64,000 nt of DNA from Linum tenue (GCA_946122785.1 CAMGYJ010000003.1:30459811-30523810); one strand, 5' to 3'. Numbered from the stretch's first letter, positions 22,905 through 34,499 are shown. Translations and numbers: made by a program. Notes: generated by a model from the sequence alone, not told the origin.

Positions 22905-23084
22905 ACTATTATTTAGGTAGCTTCATCTAGATGATCATCCATACTAACTCATTCATGCTTATGCATTCATGCATGTCTTCTATAATGATTACATATCTCT
23001 TCCACTAATGCATTCATAATCAAGCTTTCTCCACATGAAAAGGAACTAAAATTAAACAATGCATGCTTTACTTCATGCCAATAA

Positions 23085-23845
23085 TAGGGTTGACAGCCAA
23101 ACCCATACAATTCAGTATCCACCCGAACTGCTCAACGTTGGTAAAACCTGCATTGAATGGGGTCGGCTAAAACCCGGGTAGTAACAATGGGAGGTTTGCC
23201 ATAACAACTTATATGTGGACAACAAGTAACTAGAAAAGGATTACATGGCTGTTACGGCGTATTATGTGGACAATTATTGGATTCTTCGAAATCACATACT
23301 TAGGTATGATATCTATTATATAATTTGACCTATATCTTGTTTACATTACTGGAGTTCTGGTGGGATTTTTAGGATTTTTGCTGCTGGATATTTTGTTGCT
23401 GGAAATTTGTTGCTGCAAGTTGCTGAAATCAGTTGGAAAGTTTCTGGATTTTTTCTGGGATCCACTGGAATTTTTTGTTTATTTTTTTTGCTGAATTTGT
23501 GCTGGAATTTTTTCTAGAAATTCTAAATTATGCACTTTGAACGTGGTTTAAATGTTAAACTTGGTGTTATGTTAATTATCATATTGAGTAGTTTGTTTAA
23601 TTTTGTTATCAAATTATTTGGTTTGATGAGAGGAAAAAAAAGAAGAGTTGGGATCTCGGCGAGTATCCATGGTTTTTAGGGTAATACCCGATACTCGTTT
23701 GGGCATGGGCGTGGGCATAGTCATATTCTCATGGATTTACTATCCATCCTCCTATTTTGGGTAGGTTTCCAGTTTCCACAAATACCTTCTCGAGTGGGTA
23801 TTGGATACCCACTATCTGTCCCGTCCTGACCCATTGCCAACCCTA
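23085..23845. mobile_element. Non-autonomous hAT element, 761 bp
   Basis: Begins TAGGGTTGACAG and ends TTGCCAACCCTA, with a perfect 8-bp target duplication GCCAATAA at 23077-23084 and 23846-23853. The ends carry CCCGGGTAG / GGTATTGGATACCC motifs common in this hAT group. There is no transposase. Confidence 0.85.
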
Positions 23846-23963
23846 GCCAATAACTAACAATTAAGAACAAGGAAGTATAGATTGCATAAACATTTTAGGG
23901 CTTCTACTAGTGCATAGCATTCGTCCCTATATTTGGTGATCTAATTCATCAAGATTTATATGT

Positions 23964-25060
23964 TTGAGCGATCACTTTAACAAGATTTATATGTTTTGGT
24001 CTCAGGAACCATCAGGCCTTGTTGTAAAATCTGGAAGTCCATATGGGCACCATTACTCAAGATTTTACAAACAGACCTCTAAGAACACTCCCATATCATA
24101 CCATTCCCAATCCCAAGGACCCCAGAGCATACATGAATTATACCACTCTAAGGATTAGGTGAGAGACCATAGACATTTTGTCCCCCAACCATGAAACCAG
24201 GGACAATTTCCTCCACCCAAACCTACGCAAACTAGAGAAGAGGAGAAGGAGGATGAGGTGCCTATTCCAAAGTCAAAGCAAAACCCTGCGGTGGCAGAGT
24301 ATGTGCCTCAACTCCCATTTCCCACATGTATGCACAAGGAGTGCCTTGAGATAGGGTTCGTCAAGTTAATGGCCATGCTTAAACATATCCATATTAACAC
24401 CCCCTTCGTGGAATCATTGTCCCAGATGCCGAAATATGCCAAATTCATCAAGGACATCCTCACGAATAATAAGAATCTTGGAGATATCTCCACAATGATG
24501 TTGAAAGAGAAGTGCTCATCCACTATGCAGAATAAGCTTCCTAAGATTGAGGACAAGAAAGGTGTGGAATACCTAGATGCCAATCACCTATCTCGCATTG
24601 AAAGCCTTATGTGGATAACTTCAATCATAATATCAATGGTTCCTTCTCATATGGGAGGATCTCATGATGTGCCTAATCAAGTGTGACACTCCTTGGTTCT
24701 CCAATTTTGCCAACTGCCTGGTTGGAAAGTCACTACCCAAGGGGATGACCACACAAGAGAAGCATATATTCTTCTCCAATCTGCCATTATTTTTTGGGAT
24801 CATCCTTACCTATTATGGATCGGAGCATAGTGATTCGTCATTGTGTGATGGAGGCGGATATGCATGATATCATTACTCATTGTCACGAATGCCCCACAAT
24901 GAGGCCATCATGAAGGAAACTGCATGACGTAGAAGGTGCTACAATCGGGGTTCTATGTCGTGTGGTGCTGCCAGCGTTCATGCACCATCTTTTCACGAAA
25001 TGAGATGGCCAAACCAATGTCTTGAAAAAGTCGTTGTTTAGTAGGGGTGTTCTCAAGAAG
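23964..25060 (+). pseudogene. Ty3/gypsy polyprotein remnant (Athila/Tat-like)
   Basis: Positions 24258-24580 encode a segment with HINTPFVESLSQMPKYAKFI, DILTNNKNLGD and CSSTMQNKLPKIEDKKGV, typical of the linker before the protease in Athila/Tat-type gypsy elements. Immediately after, 24580-25060 matches, across frameshifts, the RNase H/integrase junction: ANHLSRIES, then PWFSNFANCLVGKSLPKGMT, and a zinc-finger-like IRHCVMEADMHDIITHCHEC. The RT between them has been deleted. Lineage is judged from motifs only. Confidence 0.75.
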
Positions 25061-25781
25061 GATTGATAATTAAACTTCAGATACATAAATCTAAGTTGAG
25101 ATTATGTTCAGCGTCAAACTTTGAACCAATGAATCAGAGATAGTGACCAACATTTCATAATTATAGGAGAGAAATTAATATATGACTTGGAATTATAGAT
25201 ATTCAAAAGTTGACACAACGATAAATAAAGGGAGAGGTAATGATAAATACCAATGTTTTCAGAATCGAAACGGATGCTGAACCGAAAAAGTTAGTGGTTG
25301 ATGGTTCAATGGTTAACCATTATAGAACCATTGATAAATCTGTTCATGCGCTCTAACATAAAAGGCATATATCACTAATTTAAGAACGAATTTACCACTA
25401 GTTGTAAACAATTTCAAATCCATATCATCTATCACCAAAAAATTACAACAAAGCATTCAAACTATCTCACAAATGAAATCATAATTTCGTTATGAAATTC
25501 AAGTTAGTAATGAGGGTGGCAATCTGTATTGGACCACAGATAGCCGACAAGGAGACTGGAAAGAAAAGAAAGAAAATAAAATTAGCTATTGAGGTTGGAT
25601 GATTTTGGTTTACGTTTAACTTTTTTTTCTTAATAATTGTGGTTAAAATTATGAAGCAATGGACTAGTCAAACCAGAGTGGTTCATCTGGTTCCCTGTCA
25701 AAAATCATTCGATTTATCTTTAATTGTCCAATCGAAAGAACTGAATGCTATTGTAAATGGTTTAGTGGTTTTACTAGTCTA
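25061..25781. other. Intergenic, no gene seen
   Basis: AT-rich. It contains GGTTCAATGGTTAACCATTATAGAACC-like inverted motifs near 25310 that suggest an eroded repeat, but no element could be bounded. Confidence 0.35.
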
Positions 25782-26132
25782 GGGGTCGTTTGCTTCAAGG
25801 ATTTTATAATGAGGGTTTTGTCATGGATTTGCTAATTAAAAACCTTGGGATTTATTAGGGATTTTGGGCATTATGGATTTGAGGAAATCTTTTGTTTGTT
25901 GAGCTATTTTTATCATGGATTTGATGATTTTTCAACTTGTCTCCAAATCCCAGGGTATGAGGTGGGATTTACAAATTCGTGGGGCCCACGGATTCGGAGC
26001 CCCCAATCAGTGGACCCCACGGATTTGGTACCCTCCATTTTGGCTCAACAAACAATGACTTTTGGACAAATCCTTCATGTGTTGGATTTGAGAACCAAAT
26101 CCCACGTCCAAATCCTTGAAGCAAACGACCCC
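25782..26132. mobile_element. Tourist-like MITE, 351 bp
   Basis: Perfect terminal inverted repeat GGGGTCGTTTGCTTCAAGGA at both ends. The interior has the core GGGGCCCACGGATTCGGAG ... GTGGACCCCACGGATTTGG shared with the elements at 11814 and 12984. The flanks are CTA and TAA, so the 3-bp duplication is imperfect. It is the shortest member and has the best-matched ends of this local family. Confidence 0.75.
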
Positions 26133-26660
26133 TAAATGTTGATCTGATTCTTATAACAATGATAAATACGAAGTTACGGGATCTAGAATCATACGTGACA
26201 AATTAATATGCAATAATATTCCATATGTTATGTTAGAGCCCAGAGGACAAACAATTATGTATACTCCATTTTTTCTAAATTATATTAGGATAATTATTTT
26301 TATTAGAATCTACAAGCATTGCTCATTTCAGAACCAAACTACAATTCAATTGCTGATCTTTATAAAGTTCCATTGTTCTTTGTGATTCTACCTCATCTCC
26401 ACGGTAACATAACCTTAGTAATTACTAATTAACTAAGGTGCATTTCGTCATTCCCAAGCAACATGAGAAAATAGTTAAATTTTCGCCCCAAACCAACGAC
26501 GGTGGATTAATTAAATTTCCAATAGCGGGAAACGAAAACTTTCAAAAATTCACGAGCACACGACTCAAATTTTCGCCAAAACCAGCGCGGAGGGAAAAAC
26601 AAAAACGGAAAAACATGTTAACAGTTGAAGCTCGCTTTTCAATTGGCTCATTTCAAACGA

Positions 26661-26786
26661 CGCGGATCGAGCAATAAACAAAAGGCCGTCCGTCGATGAG
26701 AGCCTAATCCAACGGTTCTCATCCTCCCACCCCTCCATTTCGCACACTGCTGCCCCCCGGCTTCGCCTGGACATCCAGCTATAAAA
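26661..26786 (+). promoter_or_regulatory. H2A.W promoter: octamer CGCGGATC and TATA box
   Basis: CGCGGATC, the exact plant histone octamer, lies at 26661-26668. TATAAAA is at 26780-26786, about 120 bp before the ATG. A reversed GGATCGCG follows at 26789-26796. The octamer is established in plant replication-dependent histone promoters, so S-phase expression is likely but inferred. Confidence 0.75.
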
Positions 26787-26904
26787 ACGGATCGCGCCGT
26801 GAAACCACCGCATCATTCTCCGTCTCTCAGCCTTCCTCTCTCTCTCGCACTCCAATAGTTAATCGCCGGTCAGTTTCAGTCGCAGTCAATCGTATTCTCT
26901 CGAG

Positions 26905-27493
26905 ATGGATGCCGCAACTAAGGTGAAGAAGGGAGCCGGTGGCAGGAAGGCCGGCGGCCCTAAGAAGAAGCCCGTCTCCAGGTCGGTCAAAGCCGGTCTT
27001 CAGTTCCCCGTCGGAAGAATCGGAAGGTACCTCAAGAAGGGAAGGTACTCTCAGCGGGTCGGCACCGGAGCTCCTGTCTACATGGCCGCCGTCCTCGAGT
27101 ATCTGGCTGCTGAAGTAAGCTCCATTTCTTCCCCTTTTCCCTCTTCTCAGATCTGATTGCAGTTGACCTAAATTGAATTCGTTGATTGAAATCTCTTGGC
27201 GGAACCCTGATTCTTTTGTTCTTGTTGTTGTTGGTTCTGCCCAGGTTCTTGAGCTGGCTGGAAACGCTGCCCGTGACAACAAGAAGAACAGGATTATCCC
27301 TCGCCATGTGTTGCTGGCCATCAGGAACGACGAGGAGCTCGGAAAGCTGCTCGCCGGAGTGACCATTGCGAGCGGTGGTGTTCTCCCCAACATCAACCCG
27401 GTGCTGTTGCCGAAGAAGACCGACAGAGCCACCAAGGAGCCCAAGGAAACCAAGTCGCCAGGCAAGGCCGCCAAGTCACCGAAGAAAGCTTAG
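26905..27493 (+). CDS. Histone H2A.W-type variant
   Basis: Core nucleosome histone of the H2A.W class, the plant variant that marks and condenses heterochromatin. Two exons (26905-27114 and 27245-27493) joined across a 130-bp GT-AG intron give 152 residues. The N-terminal basic tail has [20 protein letters not shown]. The histone fold contains [20 protein letters not shown] and [20 protein letters not shown], and the C-terminal part has [10 protein letters not shown] and [14 protein letters not shown]. The extended tail ends [13 protein letters not shown]. The KSPKK motif and about 150-residue length separate H2A.W from canonical H2A and H2A.X (no SQEF end). The intron falls within AAE|V, a position common in plant H2A genes. 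Sequence is intact and GC-rich in the coding part. H2B lies 3.4 kb downstream on the other strand. Confidence 0.95.
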
Positions 27494-29377
27494 TTGAATG
27501 GGTTACACAGACAGACTGCTTGTGTTTCTTCTTGGCTCCGTTTTAGATGTACCTAATTCTCAGTTTAGTTGTTTTGGTGGGTTTCTTTTCCGTGTTGGAT
27601 CCCAGAGAAAAAAAAAAACAGATGCATTATGTGAAAAAGCGGCATCTCCTTTCTTCTCTACTCATCGTTGTTATCACAGTGGTAGGATGTGTAAGGATTG
27701 TAGTGATTGGAGCTGTTATGGATTGGAACATTTTGTTTCCGCCCAATTTCTTGTTACTGCATTCATTGTTCATGGTTACTTCATTTTCACTTGCTTCAGT
27801 GTTATGCTCCCATTTGTTGGCTATTTGTGATGATAGACCGCCATGGATGGCTAACTCTGAAGCTAACGAGCATATAACAAGAGCGAAATCTGACTATTCT
27901 CAAACTGGTGCTTGTCAATGCTTCAAGTTTTATCATTCTGAATTAATCCAAAAAAGTAATTTGCTGATACATCGATGGGCCTGGCCTGACCTGACACAAT
28001 TTGGGCTTAATTTGAAGTTATAACTGTTAATGTTTCGTGGATGCTTGAGTGTCGAGGCTCCCGCTGGAGTTGAATACGAGCTATCGATGTGGAAGAGTCT
28101 GTAGGAGAAAGGGAGGAGGAATTAGAGATGAAGGCCGAGAGCAGGTCGATCAGAAAACAAGGCTATAGCAGGGAGCTTCATCGGCGTTTCGTTCGAACCG
28201 CCGCTTGATCGCTGCGTCCTCCAATCACCGGTGATTGAATCAGAAGAAGAGCGGAGGAACACGGGAAGTGATCGCAATTGAGAGACTGTTCCTCTTGATC
28301 AGGTTTTTGCTTCGAGAATTTTGAAGGTAACTCCATTGGAGTTTATGAGATGATCTACGCCTGGTAATAATTTCGTGAGGTTGCCTAGTTGTTGCGCCAG
28401 TCGATTTCCCCTTTCATAGCAGCAAGTCCATTTCTCTCTACTTGTATATTTTTGTCGCCACTGTGCTTGATTATTGCATGAATTGGAATTAGCAAACATG
28501 AAGTGAATTCATAGTCTTTTGATGCCCAAGATTGGTCCTAGAGATGTACACAAAGAGATTTATACAGATGCTCAGTTATCTCAGTGACAGACCCAGTGAA
28601 CTTACAAATATTGATAATTTGAAGGTATACAATCCTGTCCAGAACCACTTTGAGCATATCATCTGTGAAAGCAGCAACTAGTCTTGATTGAGAGCTGGCT
28701 TATTCCAATTCATCAGTTGATGTTGATTGAGAGACCAAATTGACTTGTTTTAATATACCATAAGAGTTCAATGGTGGGTCTTGGCTCATTCCTTCTGTCT
28801 TTCGTTTTTTTGTTATGAAGTGTTTTTACTTTTTTTACTTTGAGTCTTGCAATAGTTATTGCCTTACCGCAACGGTGTCTTGTTTTTTGAATGATTGATA
28901 TGTTTAAGCACCCAAGTTTTCATTGTTTCGCGGGAATGAGTAGTTAACTTAAATCTATGTTGTTTGTCATTGGACATATTGTAAGAGTTTCAAAATAATG
29001 GTGATTTCCATCATCAGAATGTTCCAAGAGATTACTGGTTATGATATGAAAACAATGTCTGAACTAATGGTCTCATCTAGCATTGATCACATTTATTTAT
29101 ATGTCATTGTTAGAGTAGCTGGTTGCAGTTATTCCCTCTGATTTGCATAAGTGTTCCCTAAAAAGTTTCATCATTGATTTAGAACCATAGGGTTGCAGTT
29201 GTTCCCTCTGATGGCTAGAGAAAATAGACAACATCCACAGGTTATACCATAGTACAGTGCGTCTGTGCGATTATCTTCCTCTGAAAATTATCAAAATACA
29301 AGCAGGAGGGAACCAACTTTTATCAGAATGGCAAAAGGATCGATTCCTCTGAGCAATAGAAGGAAATCCTATTTGAA
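27494..29377. other. Spacer between H2A.W and the duplicated unit
   Basis: Starts with the H2A.W 3' UTR. Positions 28050-28320 are more GC-rich, with a short AUG frame that has no known domain, and could be the first exon of a non-coding or unknown transcript. A GGTTGCAGTT-TTCCCTCTGAT motif occurs twice near 29120 and 29190. No gene is supported. Confidence 0.4.
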
Positions 29378-30640
29378 AACTGAAATAAGAGACGGAAAAA
29401 TAAAAGATAATGTTGATTCGCTTGATTTATGAGTGGAGAGTTATCCTCCCACGATGTTAGCATCAGTTATGGTCATGATCGGCTACTGATTTTTATGCAT
29501 GCACTAGAGATCCAATATCTAGATGATGTACATAGCTGACTTTACTTTTCTCAGGGATTGACTACTATATTGGAAAACTAAGCAGTTAGTATGTCATTGT
29601 GATTTTGCTGAATGTCAAGTATGGGCATATGCTCCTTTTACTATTCTTGTAGCTTGAATGTCCATTGTTGTTTTGGAGCTGAAGAGCTTGATGGTTCTTG
29701 ATGCATTCTTTGTCTATTTTGTTTTGTATGTATGGGTTGAAGCAGAGGTTGAAGAGTTGCTTGTCACTTTGAATTTGGATATAAAGATGCATGCACAGAG
29801 GTACGTCATATTTCAACAAGCGAATTTTGATATCCTCTGTGTGCAAATTGGTGTAATTATAGGAGACAGCGCATCAAGCAGTTAAGACTTAAGATTATCT
29901 TTGAAGAGCCATAGGTTGCAGAGTTGCTTGTCAAGTTTTATCAGAAAGGTAAATCATAGTCAGCTTATTTCCTTTATGAAATTGAACCGATGGACTACGT
30001 TGGGTTAAAATCGGATACATCTAGTAGTTGTTTTGTATGTGCTGCGATCACTGTGTTATACTGTTAGGTTGGTCTTGTTTCTCAAAGTCCGAAGTGACTG
30101 ATCAGATTCTGCAATTATAGGAAGTATGAATGTCATTTAAAGCTTAGTTATTGAACATCGTAAAAGGAAATAATTAAAAAGGACTAAGGTCGAATTTGCA
30201 CCACTTCGAAAGCCAAACAGATCGCGGTTTTACTGATCTACGAGTAGTGACTATACATGGGTCATCCATCTGCTTGTCCAGGACTGAAGCATACTTAGTG
30301 AACAATCAGCTGGCGCTTGGAAGTTAGGGTTTACCAATTCCTGGAGTATCTATTCCATTAAAAATAGCTTGTGGATACCAACTCATATTTGTTCCCCATA
30401 TCTCTTGGAATCTATGACGAATCAATGGTTTAGTGATTCTGTGATTGATTGATGGCCCTCATAGCAGGTACAATTAACTTCCAAAAGTTCTTACTTGTAT
30501 ACATTGTTGATACCTAAGTATGATTTCAGCTCAAATAGACGCGAATTAAGAATGTTATATTCTTGGAGTTTGTCATGATTTTATTTCATCTCATCTTTCA
30601 ATTGTTTATATACTGAATGAGACTTGAACAAACTAGAAAG
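29378..30640. other. H2B 3' flank in unit 1, no gene
   Basis: Moderately AT-rich. The short open frames on both strands near 29586-29885 lack known domains. It ends in the H2B 3' UTR. Confidence 0.4.
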
Positions 30641-30847
30641 TTTGGTCATTGGAGCAGATGCTCGACTGTAAACAAACTAGAGACTGCACAATGACGAAGA
30701 AGAAAAGATCCAAGCTCCAATTACAAAAGTTAAATTGCACATCACACCCAGTACCAAACAAGCAACAGTCTAAAACCCTAATCCTACCCAGATACAAACA
30801 TACACATTTCTCCCGGCCACAACCGCACACCCAAATCCTAACCAAAT

Positions 30848-31288
30848 TCAAGAGCTGGTAAACTTGGTGACGGCCTTGGTCCCCTCAGAGACAGCGTGCT
30901 TCGCGAGCTCCCCGGGGAGCACCAGCCTGACGGCGGTCTGGATCTCCCTGGAGGTGATGGTGGGCTTCTTGTTGTACCTGGCGAGCCTCGAGGATTCCTG
31001 TGCGAGCTTCTCGAAGATGTCGTTGATGAACGAGTTCATGATCCCCATGGCCTTGCTCGAGATCCCGATGTCCGGGTGCACCTGCTTCAGGACCTTGAAG
31101 ATGTAGATCTTGTACGTCTCCACGCTCTTCTTCGTCCGCTTCTTCTTCTTGTCCCCGGCGGCGCCTCCTTCCTTGGGGAGCTTCTTCCCGGCCTTGGGCT
31201 TCTTCTCCGCTGGAGCTTTCTCCGCCACCGTCTTCTTCTCCTCGGCTGGCTTCTTCTCCGCGGGCTTCTTCTCTGCCTTGGGTGCCAT
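30848..31288 (-). CDS. Histone H2B (copy 1)
   Basis: Core nucleosome histone pairing with H2A. A single intronless frame of 146 residues. The plant-type N-terminal tail is Lys/Ala/Pro-rich ([13 protein letters not shown], then AEEKK and KKLPKEGG repeats). The histone fold follows from about residue 54: [60 protein letters not shown]. It ends [13 protein letters not shown], containing the conserved C-terminal lysine (AVTKF) that is monoubiquitinated in plants. Coding GC is high, unlike its surroundings. The start is the only ATG giving the full tail; upstream sequence is a pyrimidine/purine-rich leader followed by a TATA box. Intact, with no premature stop. Confidence 0.97.
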   Translation of the reverse strand: MAPKAEKKPAEKKPAEEKKTVAEKAPAEKKPKAGKKLPKEGGAAGDKKKKRTKKSVETYKIYIFKVLKQVHPDIGISSKAMGIMNSFINDIFEKLAQESSRLARYNKKPTITSREIQTAVRLVLPGELAKHAVSEGTKAVTKFTSS

Positions 31289-31402
31289 TTCTGGAGAAAT
31301 TAGGGTTTGGTTGGCAGATTGGGTTTTTGGTCGAGGGGGAGAGAGAAGGAAAAGCTCAGATAGGAATCGTGTTGTGAGATAAACAACTGGTAGATGACGG
31401 GT

Positions 31403-31575
31403 TATTTATATATATGGAGCTTATGAGGTTTTGATTGGTTCCTGGGGTCTTGTTCAGGATTGCTGACGTGGTAGCTTCCCGCCGTGCGATTCGGATTAGT
31501 AACCTGAATTAATCGACGGTGGAGAGAGAGTTTATAACGCTGGCCTGTATTTCCCAACACGCGGATGGATGACGT
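31403..31575 (-). promoter_or_regulatory. H2B promoter elements (copy 1)
   Basis: Reading toward H2B, a TATA-like CCATATATATAAATAA lies at 31402-31417, about 115 bp before the ATG. A CCAATC box is near 31433. Histone-type hexamers ACGTCA (TGACGT on the plus strand) are at 31464-31469 and 31570-31575. An octamer-like CGCGGATG is at 31560-31567. The combination fits a plant replication-dependent histone promoter. Confidence 0.7.
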
Positions 31576-31620
31576 GGATAATATCTGGGTCCGTGCCACC
31601 GTGAATTGGGCTAAGATCAG

Positions 31621-32094
31621 GTGACTAAGGGGGGGTCCCTTAGCCACAAGACTAAGCCAATCTCAACCATTGAACCTCATTAAAATCTAATGGTTCAGAT
31701 CTATCTAGTTTAATGAAGGGTAATGTGGTAATTACATAATTAATTTATTTAATAATTAAAAAATACATATTGTTATTCTTACCTGTCAGCGCAGCCGTTT
31801 CGTTTTTCTGGGAATTCTCCCGGCGGATCCCCAAACCACGCCGCCGTTCCCAGGGAGAAGAAGAATTCTCTTGCTGATGGGAATTAATTGACGACGCGGC
31901 GGAGGAAGCTTCTGGGAATTCTCCCGGCGGATCCCCAAACCACGCCGCCGTTCCCAGGGAGAAGAAGAATTCTCCTGCTGATGGGAATTAATTGACGACG
32001 GCGGCGGAGGAAGCTTCCAAAGGCGCCATGGAATTTGGGAATAGGAACTATTTGCTCGCTGATGGGAATTATTTGGGAATAGGAATTACTTGCT

Positions 32095-32192
<98 letters not shown>

Positions 32193-33561
32193 ACTTTTCC
32201 GGCGACGGCGGAGCAGTTTTCCGGCGACCAGAGACGGTGGTGGATGATTTTCCGGCAACAGTATTGAGTTCGTGATGTTTGTAATGTTTATATTACTATT
32301 TTGTATACATTGTAATGTTTGTAATGTTTGTTTGTCATGTTTGTTATTTTGTAATGTTTGTATACTTTTATGTTATGATTTGTATACTTTGTATTCATTT
32401 GTTTGTTTGTAATGTTTGTATACTTTTATGTTATGATTTGTATACTTTGTATTCATTTGTTTGTAATACAAGTTTACCAATCTGTATTGTAAGTAGTGAT
32501 ATTCTGTACGTGTAGTATGCTTTGTACTGTTTGTAATGTTTGTAATGTTTGTTTGCAATGTTTGTAATGTTTGTTATTTTGTAATGTTTGTAATGTTTGT
32601 TGGTTTCTTTTGTATTTGTTTGTAATGTTTGTTATTTTTGTCCACATGTTTGTCATTTTTGTCAACCATGTTTGTAATGTTTTTTGCATCACAAATCAAT
32701 ACATATAAAGTATACAAATTATTAGTACTTACAATACAAAGCGAAACATACTAAGAATACAAGCAAAACATACTAAGAATACAAACTGTCAAAGAAAAAC
32801 ATACTAAGAGTACAAACTGTCAAAGAAAAACATACTAAGAGTACAAACTGTCAAAGAAAAACATACAAACCATACTGTCAAAGAAAAACATACAAACCAT
32901 ACTGACATTTTGTACAAAAATACTAACAATACAAACTAATGTTACAAAACATACAAACTATACAAATCACTGTTCTTCCTTCAGACGACTCTCTCTCCAC
33001 CGCTGCCGCCGCCGTCGACTCTCTCTCCACCGCTGCCGCCGCTGATTCAATCTACTGCCATCGCCGACGAGCTCGAAATGACCATCAGAGGGTAGATCGA
33101 TGCAAGATCTACACGGAGACAAGAACCACGCGCCGTGAGGAACCGACATGGAAGGGAGATCTGGAGCGGACGTGAACGCAAAGAAGGGATGGAGAGCGTT
33201 GGCGCGGCGGTGGCAGCGGCGGCGTGAGGAACTGTTCTTCTTTCTCTCTCCATCGTCGCCGTCGGCGCTTCTCTCACCGTCGCCGTGCATCTCTCTCTCT
33301 CTCTCTCTGTGAACGTGAAAGAAGGAGACGGTTGGAGATAAATTTTTTTTTTTGGGTGAAGACGGTTGGAGAGAATTGGAGAGGGGAAAAAAGAAAAAAT
33401 AAATAAAATGGAAATCAGGATTTAATTATTTTTTTAAATTCCAAAACTACCCCTCTGATTAATTGCTAACCCTTCTTTCATCTGGACCATTAGATCTACC
33501 CATTCTAATCTAAGGGCTGAGGGGAGCTTAGCCACTTGACTAAGCACCCCCCCTTAGTCAC
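31621..33561. mobile_element. Non-autonomous Mutator-like element, 1,941 bp (copy 1)
   Basis: Both ends start GTGACTAAGGGGGGGT and continue with a shared ATCTAATGGTYCAGAT block about 85 bp in, giving long imperfect terminal inverted repeats. The interior holds a 104-bp direct duplication (31806-31909 and 31910-32013) and a GA microsatellite. There is also a GTTTGTAATG-rich array (32280-32690), an array of AAGAAAAACATACTAAGA units (32745-32920), and GC-rich CCGCTGCCGCCG sequence. No transposase is present. I could not show a 9-bp target duplication, so the superfamily is inferred from the long ends. It lies 333 bp upstream of the H2B ATG. Confidence 0.65.
32097..32189. repeat. (GA)n microsatellite, 93 bp (copy 1)
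   Basis: An uninterrupted GA tract in the non-autonomous element. The Arg-Glu repeat frames over it are artefacts. Confidence 0.97.
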
Positions 33562-33590
33562 CAGATCCGGACTCCCGTGAATTCCGCTGG

Positions 33591-34458
33591 AAGGTTGTTA
33601 AACCGGGTTAAGTTATTTAGCCGGTCAAGTAAATGATTTGAGATTTATTGGTTTGATCGGGATTCGATCGATTTGAGTCGTTTGATAAGTTTTCTAGATA
33701 TATACACAAATAAGATAGTAATTACAAATTAAGAACTGAAATGAAATTTATTTTACATGTATCTATTCAAAACTTATTTCCCACAACATTATACCTACCT
33801 AACCTCTAGGGATGGCAATTTGAACTCGTCCCGTCGGGTATTACCCGACCTGACCCGCGATGGGGCGGGTATTACCCGACCCGCGATGGGGCGGGTATTA
33901 CCCGACCCGCAGTAGCATGGGGCGGGGCATGGGTATCAACTTCTTACCCGCCCTGCCCCGCCCCATTCTTGGCCCGTTCTAGGTCAATTTCTTACACCAT
34001 CCATTCATATATCTCCTATTTTGGCTTTTCTTCAACTAGTTAGACTTGATCTTTCAATTAAATGGACCCAATTATCCATTATATTATCACTATTATTCAT
34101 TCATGAAGTCTTTCCCATTCGTTTTATTGTAAAAAGTAAAATTTTGCTTGTATTTTTTTCAAATAGCATATAAGAGTGGGTCGACCCGCCTCGTACCCAC
34201 GCGGGTATTACCCGCCCCGACCCGTAGTAGCGTGGGGCGGGGCATGGGTATTGAGGTACCCGCCCCGCCCCGACCCGACCCATTGCCATCACTACTAACC
34301 TCCATGATTCACCCACCATCTTCCTTCCTTCTTTCCCCTCCTCTCTCTTCTTCTCTCTCTTTAGGGGTCAGACCGAGGAGCTTTCTGAATGTTGTTTTGA
34401 AGCCCGAATTAGGTCAGATCGGGTCCAACCGGGAGCTCGATAGGGGTTTAACAACCTT
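33591..34458. repeat. Inverted-repeat element enclosing a hAT insertion (copy 1)
   Basis: AAGGTTGTTAAACC at 33591-33604 is exactly complementary to GGTTTAACAACCTT at 34445-34458. The flanking sequence inside both ends is rich in CCGGGTT/GGTCCAACCGGG motifs, as in plant elements with AACCGGTT termini. A hAT element sits inside. No target duplication is evident, so class is unassigned. Confidence 0.5.
33807..34294. mobile_element. Non-autonomous hAT element, 488 bp (copy 1)
   Basis: Ends TAGGGATGGCAA and TTGCCATCACTA (one mismatch), with a perfect 8-bp target duplication CTAACCTC at 33799-33806 and 34295-34302. Subterminal GGGCGGGTATTACCCG repeats on both sides are typical of this plant hAT group. 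Confidence 0.92.
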
Positions 34459-34499
34459 GTATTGGACACTCCAAATGAAGTCACCGTGAAAATGAAGTC

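Noticed and set aside
26827..27474. Minus-strand 215-codon open frame over H2A.W
   Set aside because: Antisense shadow of the two H2A.W exons, including the intron, with no known domain.
30896..31303. Plus-strand open frame of 135 codons over the H2B gene (and its copy at 49529-49936)
   Set aside because: It is the antisense shadow of the GC-rich, intact H2B coding sequence and has no known domain.
31992..32275. Open frames rich in Arg-Glu repeats
   Set aside because: They are translations of the (GA)n microsatellite inside a non-autonomous transposon.
31612..33570. Target-site duplication for the Mutator-like element
   Set aside because: The flanks AGATCAG and CAGATCC look similar but do not form an aligned 8-10 bp direct repeat next to the termini.
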